A DNA stretch of 64,000 nucleotides from Sphagnum compactum (GCA_965153455.1 OZ234496.1:20948304-21012303); one strand, 5' to 3'. Counted from the first letter of the stretch, positions 36,321-49,984 are shown. The notes: generated by a model from the letters alone, not told the origin. Program-made: numbers and translations.

Positions 36321-37786
36321 ATAAGTTTCATTAACTTGACCTTGAATCCAATTGTTTCTTAAATATAATATTATCAACTTACTTTCACTTCAAAATTTGC
36401 AACATTAATGGGATAAAATAATATACTTGAGGGCAAATTCACAATGATATAATACCTAGAATTTCTAAATTTTCCAAGGACAATGAGATTATTTGGATCT
36501 CCAAAATCATTTTTTGCATATAATTTGACAATTTGTAATGAATGTTTTTGTAGCTTGGTGTTACCTAAGTTTGTTGTCACCCCAATATTTCACTACAAAT
36601 GCAATTGCCATTGGTGAATATAAATTCATTCAAAATGTGCATGGTTTATTGTGCATTTGAAAAATGGTCAAACCATACAATATACCAAAATAAATGCATT
36701 ATACCATGGCATATGTTCTTATATTGCCTTTTATAAATCTTCTATGTATGTCATGTAGGTTGTAAACTATACATGTGAAATTGAAGTGTGATAAAAACTC
36801 AAATATTTTGAAAAAAAAAGATTTAATGTTGTTAATATTGTGTTTTAAAAATGTTATTAGTAGTTTATTAATGTTGAAGAACTTTTTTAAAAACAAGTTT
36901 GTATTTTTTGTATTAAAGCGTTTGTAAGAAAATGGAGATTAATTTAATGCAATTTAGTTACTTAATTCCAAAATTTTAAAACTTATTAAACCAAAATAAA
37001 AAATTGGATTTAGATGGTAGTGCATTTTCAAACTAAATTTAACCATGCATTCAGATTAATCATTTACTACAACATACCATGATTACATGATTCTCAAATA
37101 ACACTACATAGGCATATCCATTGTTTCAATTAGAGGTGATGTCCCTTTGGTTTCTTATAACCACTTTTTAAGCACTTCACAAGACATGCACATTTTGAAA
37201 TTTAATGGCTAGTTCACACTTCTTAATGAAATATAAAAGCAATGCCAAACATAATTAAAACCAAGTTGAAAAAATGCATTTTCAAATTTAATATATATTT
37301 TTGATTTGGGGAAAAAGACCCTATAGTCCTTGGATAAACCTTGGGTCCCTCCAAATGTGAATGAGCTTGCTTACTCAACTTCCCCAAATCAATATTATTT
37401 TTGTTGGGATCTTATTGACACCCTTTCCATATTTTTTCCAACTTCACAAATTCCACTTTTGAATCATTTTCACTTTTCATGGTCATCATATTGAACCTCC
37501 TTACATCCATGGTATAATTCCCAAAAATCCCACTCATTCTTTCAATTTTTTAAAGAAAATCCCAGTGTTATATATGTATATAATTATCATCATATATTTT
37601 AAAATTACAAATTTGGAAATAACATAACACCATGAAAAATTGTACATGTACCTATAAAAAATGTCACATGTAATCATGAATCATTTGTCATGTATCCATT
37701 AAAAATACAACTTGTAACCATGTAATATGACAATTGTAGCCATCCCTAATCTCCCTACATTAACTGTATTAAATCACCTTATGTGA
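36321..37786. other. AT-rich intergenic DNA
   Basis: No gene, RNA or structured repeat recognised. Confidence 0.5.
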
Positions 37787-37975
37787 CTTTTGTTGATTTT
37801 GCCCATTTATCTGTTGATTATGTCAACTCATCTTCTGACTATGGCAATACATCTATTGACTATACCAATTTTTCTGTTGACTATGTCAACAAATCTAATG
37901 ATTGTGCAAATACCTTTGATGACTAGACAAATACCTCTACTGATTAAGACAATACCCCTGACATATCATCCTCAG
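37787..37975 (-). repeat. 24-bp repeats with an octapeptide pattern
   Basis: About eight degenerate copies of a 24-bp unit (for example ctgttgactatgtcaacaaa). In one minus-strand frame they read as eight-residue units such as STEKLV and SIDVLP. Several units have TAG where CAG (Gln) would fit, as if a coding repeat had decayed. The array sits just downstream of the gypsy integrase tail on the same strand, so it may be the end of that polyprotein. Confidence 0.65.
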
Positions 37976-38116
37976 ATCTCTGCATCCCAATTCCTTCATT
38001 CCTATAGTTATTACTCATAGATTTGTTAATCATCTATAGTTCCAAAATCAATACTACGTTGACCGTAGGATCTTTCATTCGTTTTTCATCTTCATTACTA
38101 CATATCTATGGTTTAT

Positions 38117-38460
38117 TTATTTCATAATCTTCATTTTCCACCTCCATATCAAAATCTTTGGCTTGAAGTCTAGACCTACACTTTGTTCCCAATATATTGG
38201 CATTTGTTGTTTTTGTTTTTGGACTTCAGATTCCATGTATTTGTAAAGTTTAAGCTTATTCACATTGACTAGCATAGGGTTAGTTTCAAACTTCTCAATT
38301 GTCATCAATAGCATAATGTTATTTGGCAACACATATTGTATTTTGTACGGTCCAAACCATTTCCTAATAAACTTCCCTAGGTGTGATTTATTACCTTTTG
38401 AAAACTACAAAACATAATCACCAAAAAAAATTGTTCTTTTGGATTTTTTTGTTAACTCCA
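38117..38460 (-). pseudogene. Ty3/gypsy integrase C-terminal relic
   Basis: The minus-strand frame contains KWFGPYKIQYVLPNN, the GPY/F module at the C-terminus of Ty3/gypsy integrases, followed by FETNPMLVNVNKLKLYKY, typical of the tail of plant gypsy polyproteins. Upstream the frame has an in-frame TAG before FSKGNKSHLGKF, where related proteins usually have Trp. No catalytic integrase core, reverse transcriptase or LTR was found next to it. It is a dead fragment of a retrotransposon. Confidence 0.8.
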
Positions 38461-39069
38461 TAATGCTCTATTCCACTATTGAATACATGTAGTTTCTACA
38501 ACCTCCTACAACCTCTTCAGCTCTATAATTTTGCTAGTAAAAATCTCACTAAAGTATTGTCTTTTACATTTCCATCATCAATTAGCATTATGTACACTAT
38601 GGGCATGAATGTGGTAAACTATTCATTTACTTCTTTCCTTCAAATATATATAGGGTAGAAATTGGAGCTTTTGAAGCATAAATTGCATTCAATAACTTCA
38701 TGTTATTAATTGGATCAAGACTTGTAGAAATATCATATGTGAATAAGAATCTTTGAAAAAATAAAATGTAGAGATTATTGTGAATACCATTCTATAAACT
38801 TTATAGTTTTTGATGAGTGATCCCAATAAAGAAAAATCTTTAGGGACGTGTGATGAACTCCCTTGGGGTGTAGTTCTCACATAAAGATTTGACTTTAGGC
38901 ATGTGGGCGATCCTATCCCAAAAGAGTGTAAAGTCTCATGTTGAAAATCATGCGAATGATGAATATTGCAAGTGTTGTTTTGAAATATGTTTGATAGTCT
39001 ACATTGCGCTAGAAGGGATTAATCAAAAATTAATCCTCATAGTTCCGAAGCCCCTCCTAGGCTACAATT
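38461..39069. other. Spacer, no gene recognised
   Basis: Could hold further decayed gypsy sequence, but nothing could be read with confidence. Confidence 0.4.
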
Positions 39070-40610
39070 GCATGTTATTTTCATTTTCAAAATTATTGAT
39101 CACCTATTTTCAGCTAGGCAAAATGGCCAGGGCACAAACATACATATTTTTCTTCTATCTGCCTGGATATCCAAACATTTCTACCTTCAAAAAGAAAACC
39201 ATGACCAGCTTTGGTGTTCAACAAAAATCATCCCTGGTAGTCTTTGCTGCAGAGATAGAAAATCCCACATAAGATTATTAATTTGAAATATGAAACTACT
39301 TTAAAGCCCACCATCAGGTGATATTGGGTTTTAACAATTTCCTTATCTAAAGATAAAAATGAAATTTGTCTTGGATTGGTAATGTCTAAACAAAAGTTTT
39401 TTTTGTTTTTTTTTTCTTTCCAGTTTTTGTGGTTTCAAATCTTTGGCAATTTTTTCCTTTTTTGAGGCTTCTTTCTCAAATTTATACAAGAGAAAAGAAT
39501 ATCTGATTTTTTCCCAAAAAAATTTGTAGCCACGCTGCAAAAATTCACCCCACAAAATAATCACTGCCCCAAACCATGGTTCTCTGGTTTGGGTTCTCAT
39601 TCAGGCAATGGAATCTCCAATGCCATTTCTGATCAGGTTCCTTAGAAAAATTCAAAACTTGGTCCTGTTTGGAAATTGGGTCCGATTCTCCTACTAGGTA
39701 CATAGCTCAAGATTGGAGGATAATTGGAGAGTTGTGCAGTATTGGTGTTGTATGAACTACAAACCATTAAAATTGAGCCCTTGTCTAAAACTATATAACC
39801 TGGACTAGGACATTTCCAAATATGCAAACTTGACTCCTTCAAAACTGAAACTTATTATAATAAGTACTTGCAATCTGTGATTGGAGTATTAGCCCAGGCC
39901 CAAAAAAGGTGAGCAATAGCTTTAGATAATAAGAATTACTTATAACCAATAGAAAGGCTGGCCACTGAGCACTCAGTTAGCCTAACTGTTTTGTTTTGGG
40001 TGTGGCGCTTGGCAAGGGGGATTTTTTCAATTTTTTTATAATTTTTTTTTTTGCATGTGGAACAATATAGACAATGGACAAGGATAGAATGCTCGTTTGT
40101 GAGCTATTCACTTAATCTTATATTGTTTGCTCAAAGATCTCCCTGCTCACTTACATAACTGGACAAAGGGAAGAAACATTTCCTTTTAAATTACACCTTT
40201 ATTTTTGGGGAGCTTGCCAAGTTTCTGTTTTTTTGGTGATGTGGGGTTAATCAAATTGGCTCATTGCAAAATACAAATTTCAACCTGGGATGCAACCCAT
40301 CTAAGTAATGGAAAGCACAATAAATAAATAACAATAATATATATTAACAATATATGTTAAATCATACCCATGCTCTTAGAAAGGCTAATAGTTGATGCCA
40401 AAAACAGGTGACCAATAGTTTTCAAAATAAAGAGTACATGCAACCAATGAGAAGGTGTATCATGCATTCAAGTGCCCCAATTATTTTTCTTTTGAGTTGA
40501 GGGGGCTGCTGGAAAAGTTTTTCATTTTCCCCTTTGCTCCCATGTGTTCCCATCAAGTTCCCAATGAACTCCCAAGTTTTCAACATGTTCCCCAACACAT
40601 TCCCATTAAA
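39070..40610. repeat. Dispersed repeat block, left part, copy 2
   Basis: Collinear with 7061-9110, lacking the 545-bp GC-rich insert. Open frames such as 38889-39272 are not preserved in the other copy. Confidence 0.85.
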
Positions 40611-42659
40611 TATGAAAGGAAGTCATACTGGAATTGAATGGTAGACCTGGAAGTGTGACCATGTTTTCAACTGAATCACTCAAATTTCAATATCTCTCAA
40701 ATTCTAAGTCCAGAGCTTATGAAATAAATTCCATTAAATCCTGCTCATCAAGATCTTTCCAACAACATCAAAGGCACATACCAGTTTGTCTGAAATTATT
40801 AGTTATGATGTAATTTAATTTTTAGTGAAAAAATCATTCAAGATTTAAAAATTCTTACATTGCAAGTCCGAAAAAAAAATGCTATGAAACCAAGCCAGTG
40901 CACCCTTACTTGTTGAGAGCTTTTCAAAAGTATCATACCTATGACTGATGTTCAACACTTCTTCGTGCAATATTTATTTTTTATAGAAAATGAGGTTTGA
41001 CAATTTCAATTTTAATTTTTCAGAATTTCAACAATTGAGGAATAAGTATGCAAAACACATTTTGTGTGTGTATTTATAATAGTAACCTGATGGGAGTTTG
41101 TATTTCAACAATTTGAACAAATATCAAGAAAAATTTCTCTTTTTTACACACCTTTTGCGAATTATTTTGTGTCCAACATGAGTGGTAGGTAAAGTATGAA
41201 GAATGCAATCTGAAGTGCCCCAGTTTGGGAGATCTCATCATGACAAAACATAACACAACACCTTCCTTCATAGGTGAGTCAAACTAGAGGAACTTCATAT
41301 TTAAAATACAACCTCCTACTTTGGGGAGCCTTCATAGTTTCAGTTTTTCCTTTTGCAGAAAAAGAATTGAACTTGGGAGAAACCCCATCTAATTAATGCA
41401 AATCACAATAGACCATCTGGAGATGTGATGTTAAGATCCAACAATATTTCAGTCACATTTCCAGCAGGAGCTTGGTAGACTGGTCCGACTTAGTTTCACA
41501 ATGCTGCTTGGGCTGAAGTTAACCTGAATCATTGCAATTAACATTACTCTTACTTGAACCATAAATGTTTTTGTAGATGGCCCGTAAGGTACCTAAAATT
41601 GTGTACAACCAAGCACCTGAAGACTGGGCTTCAGTCGCCCCAGTAGCATTATCTTTGTGTGCATTACTCTCTCACCAGCCACACCTTGCTGCACAAGTTT
41701 GCACATGTCCTATAACTTCCGCAATTATTTGAGCGTGCCAGAGTCTTGCTTGATCCCTAAATTTAGCATAAATGCAAAAAGTGAAAATGAAAAGAGAATA
41801 TTATTTACTATGGTCTTTCTATGGGAAAAAAGATTATCAAAACTTGAAATTAAATTAAATTAATTCAAAACATTTCCAGTTGGATCTTAGACAGGGAGGA
41901 TTGTTTTATTTAGCTTTTTACATTTCAGATAAGTTCTACAAATTTGATGCCATTGAATGCTAAATCCCTTTTCAAATGCTCGCATATAAGTCATCAGGCA
42001 ACATCAAAAATTTGAAAGAAAGAAAACTTGTATGGATGAATACGAATCAATACCTACAGCTATGAATGCCCTGATGAGTTGGGGGGAAAATGAACTTTCG
42101 TTATTTGTTTGCTCACTTCTGGCTATTAAAGACCTTTTAAATCATTTCATTTTAGAATTTAGAATTTAGAATTTCTCTTTTTGGCGAAATTTCGCCAGTA
42201 GGAAAAGGCCTGCTCAATGTCCATTGCCCCAATGTAATTGCTTCAGAAATTGAGTAAAATGTGTTTTCAAAACAGGGGACTCATTCTTGCAATTTTGGTT
42301 CTTTTCCCAAACGATTCCAACATATTGTTCTCAGAATCAAACTTCCCATTCCTTTTTAAGAGTACATGTGCATAAAAATTAATCCCATATTCTTTGAGTG
42401 TGTGTTGCCTAGCTGGAAAATGCATTAAACAGTAGAACTTGTTTTCTTTTCTACCTGACATCACTATTATTCTTACTTTTTGTGATTGTTTGGACTGTGT
42501 TTCTACCTCCTTATACTACAGAGCTTACTCTGCACCTCAACTATAGAACTATAAGTTTGTTTTTGATGGATATACTTCAACAATCAGCTATTTCAATTCC
42601 ATGGTATATATAATGACTTCAGAAATTGAGTACAATGTCATTTCAAATCCCAATACTAA
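40611..42659. repeat. Diverged dispersed-repeat sequence
   Basis: Non-coding. 41310-41410 (ctttggggagccttcatagt to aaccccatctaattaatgca) resembles 8700-8815, and 41475-41690 (ctgcttgggctgaag, acctaaaattgtgtacaacc, gcattatctttgtg) resembles 10600-10760. This indicates an older copy of the same family nested here. Confidence 0.55.
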
Positions 42660-43925
42660 TTCTGATTTTCTTAAGTGATTTGACAAGTAGTGGTTGTAAT
42701 TGTCTAATATTTCTAAAACTTCAACTACTCAATGACAAATGTCCCCCCGCCTCCTGCCCCCACTGCACCCCCTCATTGCCTGGAAAAAATGCCTAACTAC
42801 AACAAGCCACTAGAGGCCCAGGGAGGAGGCATGACTTCGGTCAGTAGAAGATTATTTTATGAAACACTTACCCTTTACCCACATAGCATATACTTATGTT
42901 ACAAGCAAGAGCTATACAAAAGAAATCTTTGTGGTCTAGCTAAAGTGGCAATCATTCATTAGAAGTTTTAGCCAAATATTTTTCTACTAGATACATATGA
43001 AAGGAAAAAAAATTTAGACATCCTTCCATGATAATGTTTGGTGACCTACTTGAACCATGAATAGAAATCCAATAATTTTCCTTCAATTTTTTCTCAAATG
43101 TTGGCAATTGAAAATCTCAAAAGAAGACTTGATTTTACCACTTTCGTATTTTTAAATTTCACTTATAGGTTATATATAGCAGCATGTTTCTGGCTGGCTA
43201 TACTGGGTTTCAACAATTTCATTATCTAAAGTTTTAAAAAAAAGCAATTTGATTTCAAATGGTAGTGTCCAAACCATCGATGTCTGGTTTAGGGAGAAAT
43301 GATTCCCACAAAAAATTTAAATTGATGAAATATCCGTTTGTCATTCAAGCAATGGAACCTTGAATGCCACTCCTGATCAGGTTCCTTAAAAAAAATCCAA
43401 ACTTGATCCTATTTGGAAATCAGGTCCAATTACCGACTATGCAGCTCAACATTGGAGGTTTGCAATTGTAGTGTAATATAAACTATAAGGCATTAAAATT
43501 GGTCCCCATCTAAAAATATACAACCTGAATTAGGACCTCTCCAGAAGGTTCAACTTGACTCCTTCAAACACTGAAACCTATGCAATGTTTGAGTTTTCCA
43601 ACAGGAGGTTTTTGGTAGTGGGTTCTGATTTAGGTTCACCAGGCTGCTTGTCCTGAAATTGCCCAGAACCTCTCACTAATAGTTGTGCCCATCAGGTATC
43701 TAAAGTTGTGTACAACAAATCAGCGGAAACTGGCCTGCAGTTGGCCCAGCCATCGTTATCTTTGTCCAAATTACTTCCCCTGCAAACCTGCAAAGTTGGT
43801 GGCTCACCAGTTCATGCAAGGACGGAGCTATGGCAAACTATTGTCATATGGAGTTAAGTGCTTGGCTCCTTCCTAACCAGTTCTTTTGTCTGCCATGCCC
43901 TCTTTCTGTGTTTCACACTCACACT
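42660..43925. repeat. Dispersed repeat block, right part, copy 2
   Basis: Collinear with 12965-14290. It ends abruptly inside the 144-bp unit (tttcacactcaca, then unrelated sequence from about 43924). Confidence 0.88.
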
Positions 43926-44429
43926 ACATAGTTATAGAAATCTATGTTTTTTTTGTATAAATTTTTTTCATGTTTCTATTGTTTATGTATAACTAATATG
44001 ACACACCATTTTCCTACCATGGACTTCACATAAATTATATCGAAACCTTTTCAAATTAAAATTTCAATTCCTTTAATAATTCTATTCTATGAAACTTTGC
44101 AATCATATAACTTTACTTATTTTCCTCAAGTGAAAATGTTTCCAAAGGTCGCAAAGACTCTTTTATATAGTAATAAAAAAGAATTTAAACAAGAATTTTT
44201 TTAAAATCTACACATCACATGGCTCCCCATGACTTCCCATATGATTTCACATGCATAATAAAATGACAAAGACTTTTCACATGACTTTTCATATGAATTA
44301 TTATGTGAAAATCAAGCATTATAATCAAATCATAACTAAAATATGAAATCCTACTAATAAATAAAACACCAAATTTAACCATTAAATAATTATATAGGTA
44401 ATAATCTAACTACGTTAAGTTACATGACC
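43926..44429. other. AT-rich spacer
   Basis: No gene recognised; it contains repeated cacatgactt/cacatgcata-like words at 44218-44300. Confidence 0.5.
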
Positions 44430-44810
44430 AATAGAAATAAATGAAAAGAATACAACTTTTTTGAACCTCCACAACCACCTTGCAAATTAAACCAAAACAA
44501 AAGCTTGCCTCTATTGTTCTTTTCAAGTGGCTCACCCATGTAAGTGAACAAAATAAAACTAATTTGGACCTTAACAACCACCTTGCAAACTAAACCAAAG
44601 TAAAAGTATGTCATGACACCAAAAAGTCACCTATGACCTATTTTAGTATAAAGAAAAAATTCACAACAAACCCCCGCCCCCCCCCCCCCCTCCCAAATAA
44701 AAAAGAAAAAAATTCACATCGCTCGGCCCCTTCCAAAAGAAAAAAATCCTGGGCCTTAAGTGCATGTTGCATCTCCTCATTGGCTCAACAAGATTTTGAT
44801 TATTGGCCAT
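44430..44810 (-). repeat. Inverted repeat partner of 49985-50410
   Basis: Read on the minus strand it follows 49985-50410: gaggagatgcaacatgcac, a G-rich run, then units starting agtttgcaaggtggttgt(g/t). It holds two of the ~100-bp units, where the partner has three. Confidence 0.75.
44671..44694. repeat. Poly-C tract
   Basis: Nearly pure C for 24 bases; the inverted partner near 50040-50090 has only short G runs, so the tract expanded in this copy. Confidence 0.9.
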
Positions 44811-44949
44811 GTTTTCGTCCCCATTAATGCTAGGGGTACTAATTGGGGTATGTAACTTGATGTAATTACACAATTACTTAGGTAATTGTTTAAAGGGGTA
44901 AGTTGAGTGGTAGGATTCCATAATTTGGTCATGGTGCATTGATTTATAT

Positions 44950-45120
44950 GGAAGTCATGTGAACCATGTGATATTGTTTCCTTGTGATTAATTGATCACA
45001 TGTGCACCATGTGATTATGTTCCCTTGTGATTAATTACGGAATCACATGTGCACCATATGATTATGTTTCCTTGTGATTTTGTTTCCTTTTGATTATTTG
45101 GGGAATCATGTGGTGGATAA
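44950..45120. repeat. Short tandem repeat, about 45-bp unit, three copies
   Basis: gaaccatgtg (44961), gcaccatgtg (45004) and gcaccatatg (45051) each lead into attatgtt(t/c)ccttgtgatt; spacings are 43 and 47 bp. Confidence 0.75.
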
Positions 45121-46459
45121 ATTTTAGGAGGTTTCTTGACTAGTTTCCTTTTGGTTAATATATAAGTAAGTGTTTGTAACCTTGAGAAACACCTTCACTT
45201 GTACAAAGTTGTAGTATGAATGCAAAGTTTGTGAGAATTGAAGTTTTGGTTTTGAAAGGCTTTTGGTTTTGAATGGTTTTGGTGTTGTTTGTGTTTAGTT
45301 CATGGTAAGATAATAGTGAGGCTTGCATAGCCAATAGAAGGGTGGGAGAATAATTTTGCAACTAAGAACATAGATTTCATAGCTATGTAATAGTCATACA
45401 TAGTTTCGGTCTTAAACCCGTTTGTGTCGTATAGGTACATAGTTTATTCCAATATAGAGGTGAGAGAAAGCATGTGAACGAAACCATACAAAATCTCTAG
45501 AATGTTTGATTTGCTTTCCACATTTTATCTTGTTCTTTTTACCTTCTGTTAAATGGTGGAGGAAGGTTAGCACTAGCACAGTTGATCTGGGTTCAAATTG
45601 AAGAACAAGAGATCCTTTTTTAAAGAAAAACAATTCCCTCCTATCTATAAATCGCCAATTCCTGGCATTTCAAAGGAACCTCAGTAAAAACTAGAGCCGT
45701 AATACAATCAACATGCATTCCAATTTGAATTCATGTAGAAATAATAGGTCCCAGGGTTCAATCTTTAATAAATATGATGACCAAGTTGGTTCTGATTAGC
45801 TGAGTCAACATGAGTTTGTTGAGAAAGGATTGACCTAATATTTGTTCTACAACTTATTTACAAGTATATGTATATAGTAAATCCTAAACATTATGCATGT
45901 CAACTTGTATTTTTGTTAATTTTGTGATGTAACAAATTAAGTGGTGATGATTCATAGGAAGATTTAACGATTAATTTGGCTACAAGCTAAATATGAAAGT
46001 GGTTTCTTAAAAATCTTTTTGGGTACCTATTGGAACCATGTACATAAATCTGATGAATTTTCTTGAATTTTGGTTGAATTCTAGCTACTGAAAATTTCAA
46101 AAAGCATTTTATCACTTTTAATTTTTCATCTAGCTTTCTGGCTATATGTATAGCCAACAAAAAAGAAGCTAATGCATGTGTATGTAGCAACAACCAGAAG
46201 TTGGCTCGGTAATAATTAAGGCTCCACATAAAAATGGGCATATGTTCTTTATTTGTTAAGTCAGAAACACATTTTGCTTTCATTGAAGTGCAATTATAAC
46301 ATGGAGTTACTATAGGCAATGTAGAAGAAAATGGATATCAGGGTAATGTTCACTATTTATCATGAACCATTCTTGACTAGTGAAACCATAAAATGTACTT
46401 CCTCAACTAATGGGTTATACACATGATCACATCACTTGAATAGGATTGGAGTGAAAGTG
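45121..46459. other. Non-coding DNA with diverged dispersed repeat
   Basis: 45958-46135 (ggaagattta through tcatctagc) resembles 51166-51370 and 13330-13510. No gene recognised. Confidence 0.5.
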
Positions 46460-46469
46460 GAATATGGAA

Positions 46470-47330
46470 TAGGCCCATTGTTGCTTGTAGTGCTGCCACA
46501 CAGCTTTACAGGTGAGGGGGTATTGATGCACACCTTCCTCATACATTTCTAAAAGTATTCCAACTCTTAACCTTACCCCCACATTTTACACATCCTTGAT
46601 TCATGGTGGTCCAGAAGAAGACATTGCATGTGGACATTTTGTTGAACACTCCCCAATCACCCTCCATGCTCCCCACATTTCACATGTGTATCCATGAGGC
46701 TACTGCCCACAAAGCCATCAGACTCACATCAAGTTTGAATGATCTCTTGGTTAAAACATCCACAAGCCTCTTTATTAGCATTATGACTTTATAAGCACAC
46801 ACATTTTGGTCCCCATTGAAAGTTACAAAGTTTACGTGCTCCATAATTCCTATGATCTGACACTAAATAGTTCTAATGCCTTGTACCCTTTCATCCACAT
46901 TTCACATGGAGCAAGAAGGTGACAACTTGGAACCAGATGTTTCTCTTGAAATACCATGATTGTTAGCGTTCTGGATAACCCCATAATTTAGATGTTCTAG
47001 AACCTTGGTTATTGTCAACAAAGACATTGGAACCCACTTGAGTGAGTTGGTCATGAACATATCTACCTCTCTTGCACTGCACAGGTAGTCACCACAGCCA
47101 CTATAATGATATAACTTTAGTCCATCCCTTCCTTTCCCACACATTGATACAATGGTAAAGCCTTCTGCCCTTCACCACAGTTTAACTTGTCCCTAAATCA
47201 CAGTAGACCCTGAGACCACATCTTGTGTCAATGTCCTTTTGAACATCTTGCCAAGCATTTTCCATGCTCCCACATTTGGCAGACATGTATATGTCTAGGA
47301 GACTTTATAACTTGCAAAGACAGGGTAACA
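46470..47330 (-). pseudogene. PPR protein pseudogene (PLS type)
   Basis: On the minus strand, pieces of successive pentatricopeptide repeats appear in the right order but in different frames. First comes a MYAKCGSMENAW-like piece (about 47240-47290, read as MSAKCGSMENAW). Next is GRYVHDQLTQVGSNVFVDN (about 47012-47070), then a QEIIQT-CESD piece running into DGFVGSSLMDTHVKCG (46673-46760), then WGVFNKMSTCNVFFWTTM (about 46610-46665) and a degraded MYEEGVHQ-like piece near 46540. Intact PPR proteins of this kind act in organelle RNA editing or processing. Several frameshifts and stops make this copy non-functional. The phrasing resembles PPR proteins of ferns and other non-flowering plants, from family knowledge rather than a search. 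Confidence 0.8.
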
Positions 47331-49084
47331 ACACTAGTTAATCTATTGAGGTACAGATGCTCTCATCAAGTGAGCCTAAGATGACACTAACAGTGTTGGC
47401 CAGTTCTTCCAAGTTGGCAGGGCAGGGTCTTTGTGAAATTATTTTTTATGTCCCACAAAGGGTGTCAAATAATTGGGTTTTCAAATTTCAAGAGACCTAC
47501 TTAGGTATTGCTTCTTTAAGCAATACCCCCATCATCAAATTCCCTGTTTTTGGTTTATTGATAATACCTACCAGTATGCATAAGTGTTGGTTTTGAAATA
47601 CCCAGCCTAATGCCCAAGTTATAACCACCTAATATTATGTCAACCTGTAGGTCTTTTTAATGAAATTTATGCCCAAAAGGAAATCTCCATATTTCATGCA
47701 CTTCTCACATTTGCCAACTCACAAAAGACACCTTGAACTTGAAAGGGGAGCTGAATTTGGAACGAAATCTGGAGAAGTGTCGCCAAAAGAAAAGTTTCAG
47801 GTCAAATGTCTAAGGATTCAAGAACTTCTTGTGATGAGACATGGAAACGTACAGGTTGGTTTTTGATATTCATCAAAGCAAATATCTAACTCATAAGGAG
47901 CTTGTCAAGTCACAATATGTACCCAACAAGTACAGTCAGGTGTTTGGTTTGTAACCAATTTCAAAGCCTTTAGGGGGTTGTTTATGAATAACCTACCCTT
48001 GGACTCTTGTTGATAACTGACCATTTTCTCCAATGACCGACCAACACTGGACACTACCATAGCATTCAGGGCTTGGTCAAAAGGGTTGGATCATCCAAGT
48101 TCCTGTTACATTCATGGATGCAACACTTATGCATCATGCCTTTCCTTTAGCATGGCATTTACAAGTGCATATGGGCATCTCATTGAGCATGTTCTTAAGG
48201 CCCCTTTACATTTGGGGTCAAGGGTGAAAAAACTTGGGGGCCAACTTTGAACGTCTTTGGCTTGTTGTTTGGCCCAAAGTTATTAATAAATGCTCGAACA
48301 TTGGCCCCAAGAGTTGCAAATTGGCTTCCCAAATCATGTGGTATCCTTTTTTTGAGCCTTGGGGCCAATAGAAGGCCATAAAGTTCAACATTTATATTAA
48401 TAAGTTGGGGCAGATTCAAAATACTTTTTCTATTTTAGCCTTGACTCCTATTGTAAGGCCCTTGGGGCTGATTTCAACTTTTGCACCAATAGGAATGCTT
48501 GATTTGAGTTGAACATTGGCCTTGACTCCTTGTGTAAAGTGGGCCTAAATGTCCTCATCGATCCTGCATTTGCTCTATATGGCCACTATGCTGCTACCTA
48601 CATCCATATTTAACTCTTAGTTATTTTAGTGTGACTAGAGTATGAATATGTGTATTCTCTTCAACTGCTCATAAAACAGCACATGAATTAGGTGGTTACA
48701 CTAACAAAAGTTTACCGGCTAGGAGTCATGATACCTTCTTGGGTTTGGTGACAAAGTTAAACGTGGTCTTTCAGGTTGAAGCAACACCCACCAGTACACC
48801 GTGAGGGATGGATGGTGCAAGAACAGGAAACAATTTTCTATGGGGGTCCTATCTCATGGCTAACCACATTGGTTCACCTAGTTGATGTTTTTACAGTATT
48901 GCATACCTTTTCATCCCTTCACATGGTTCTTTGCCCAGAACTTGCAATTTTTATGAAAGAATTAGTGGTTTTAAGGCCGGTAATTTGATATATTCAAGTT
49001 TTTGGAGAACCAGGGTTGTATACAAGAACTAGTTTTTATTTGTTTTTTGGGAGTCGTGATTAAGAACCATCCTGATAATTGTCA
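47331..49084. other. Non-coding DNA, possibly more PPR decay
   Basis: The minus strand between 47331 and 48180 may contain older PPR remains, but no motif could be read clearly. 48200-48550 has repeated ttggggcc and ggcccc words. No gene is supported. Confidence 0.35.
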
Positions 49085-49450
49085 GGGCTCAATTAATATC
49101 CACCTAACATTGCTATTGAGGCATTGTTAAAGAACCACCGGTTCCAGTTCTTTGAATTAGAGAATTGTTGGTTCCAGGACTTTCAATAAACAATTCAGAA
49201 TCAGAGAACCAATGGTTCCTATTCTTTGAAAAAAATTAGGATTAAAGAACCACTAGTCCTAGTTAGTTGGAAAACTTTAAGAATTGATAGTTTCATCATG
49301 ATAGAATGAGTAATCCTACAAGCGATTAATTGAATTTTTAATTTTTCTTAGAACTGTATCTACCTATCGAAACTGGTTCTTTCAAATTTTCACCAACAAA
49401 TGATCATGAATTTTAAGAATCACACTAATAACCACTAGGGTTCTGTTCCT
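49085..49450. repeat. Degenerate ggttcc/ctttga repeats
   Basis: aaagaaccaccggttccagt, agagaattgttggttccagg and agagaaccaatggttcctat start at about 49131, 49159 and 49203, each followed by a tctttga or actttca line. Confidence 0.55.
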
Positions 49451-49984
49451 GTTCCTAATAACCACCCAACACTCCAGTTAACAGTTATATTTACCTCTTA
49501 ATCACCTACTTGCTCCTACATATATCAGCATTCTGATAACGTTTGATCGATCGCGTGTGCATTGATGGTGAATTAAACTCAACTTTGGGAGCTTTACAAG
49601 GTTTGATCCGAGTTGGGGACATAGTCTGCAGATAATGAAGATAGCTACAGGGTCGCATAGGTCCCCGAGCATAGTGGTCATGAATCCATGTCATTTCAGA
49701 CATGGGTCTACGTGGAGTAATCCACAACTTTTGCCAAAAACTTCCAAAAAAAAACTTTGTACAATTCACACCGGATTATTTTTGTTTCAGCACAGTGTGA
49801 AAATTCACCCAAAAAAGAACACTACTTGTGACCAGGGTTTTTTTATTAATTTTGTGGTTTTGAAAATTTGGCAAATTTTTCCAAAATTGTAGCAATTTTT
49901 TTCCAATTTACACTTCAAAAAAAATGTTTTCAAAAATTTCCAAATAAATTGCCACCATAGTTTGAGAATCAAAATCCTACTCGC

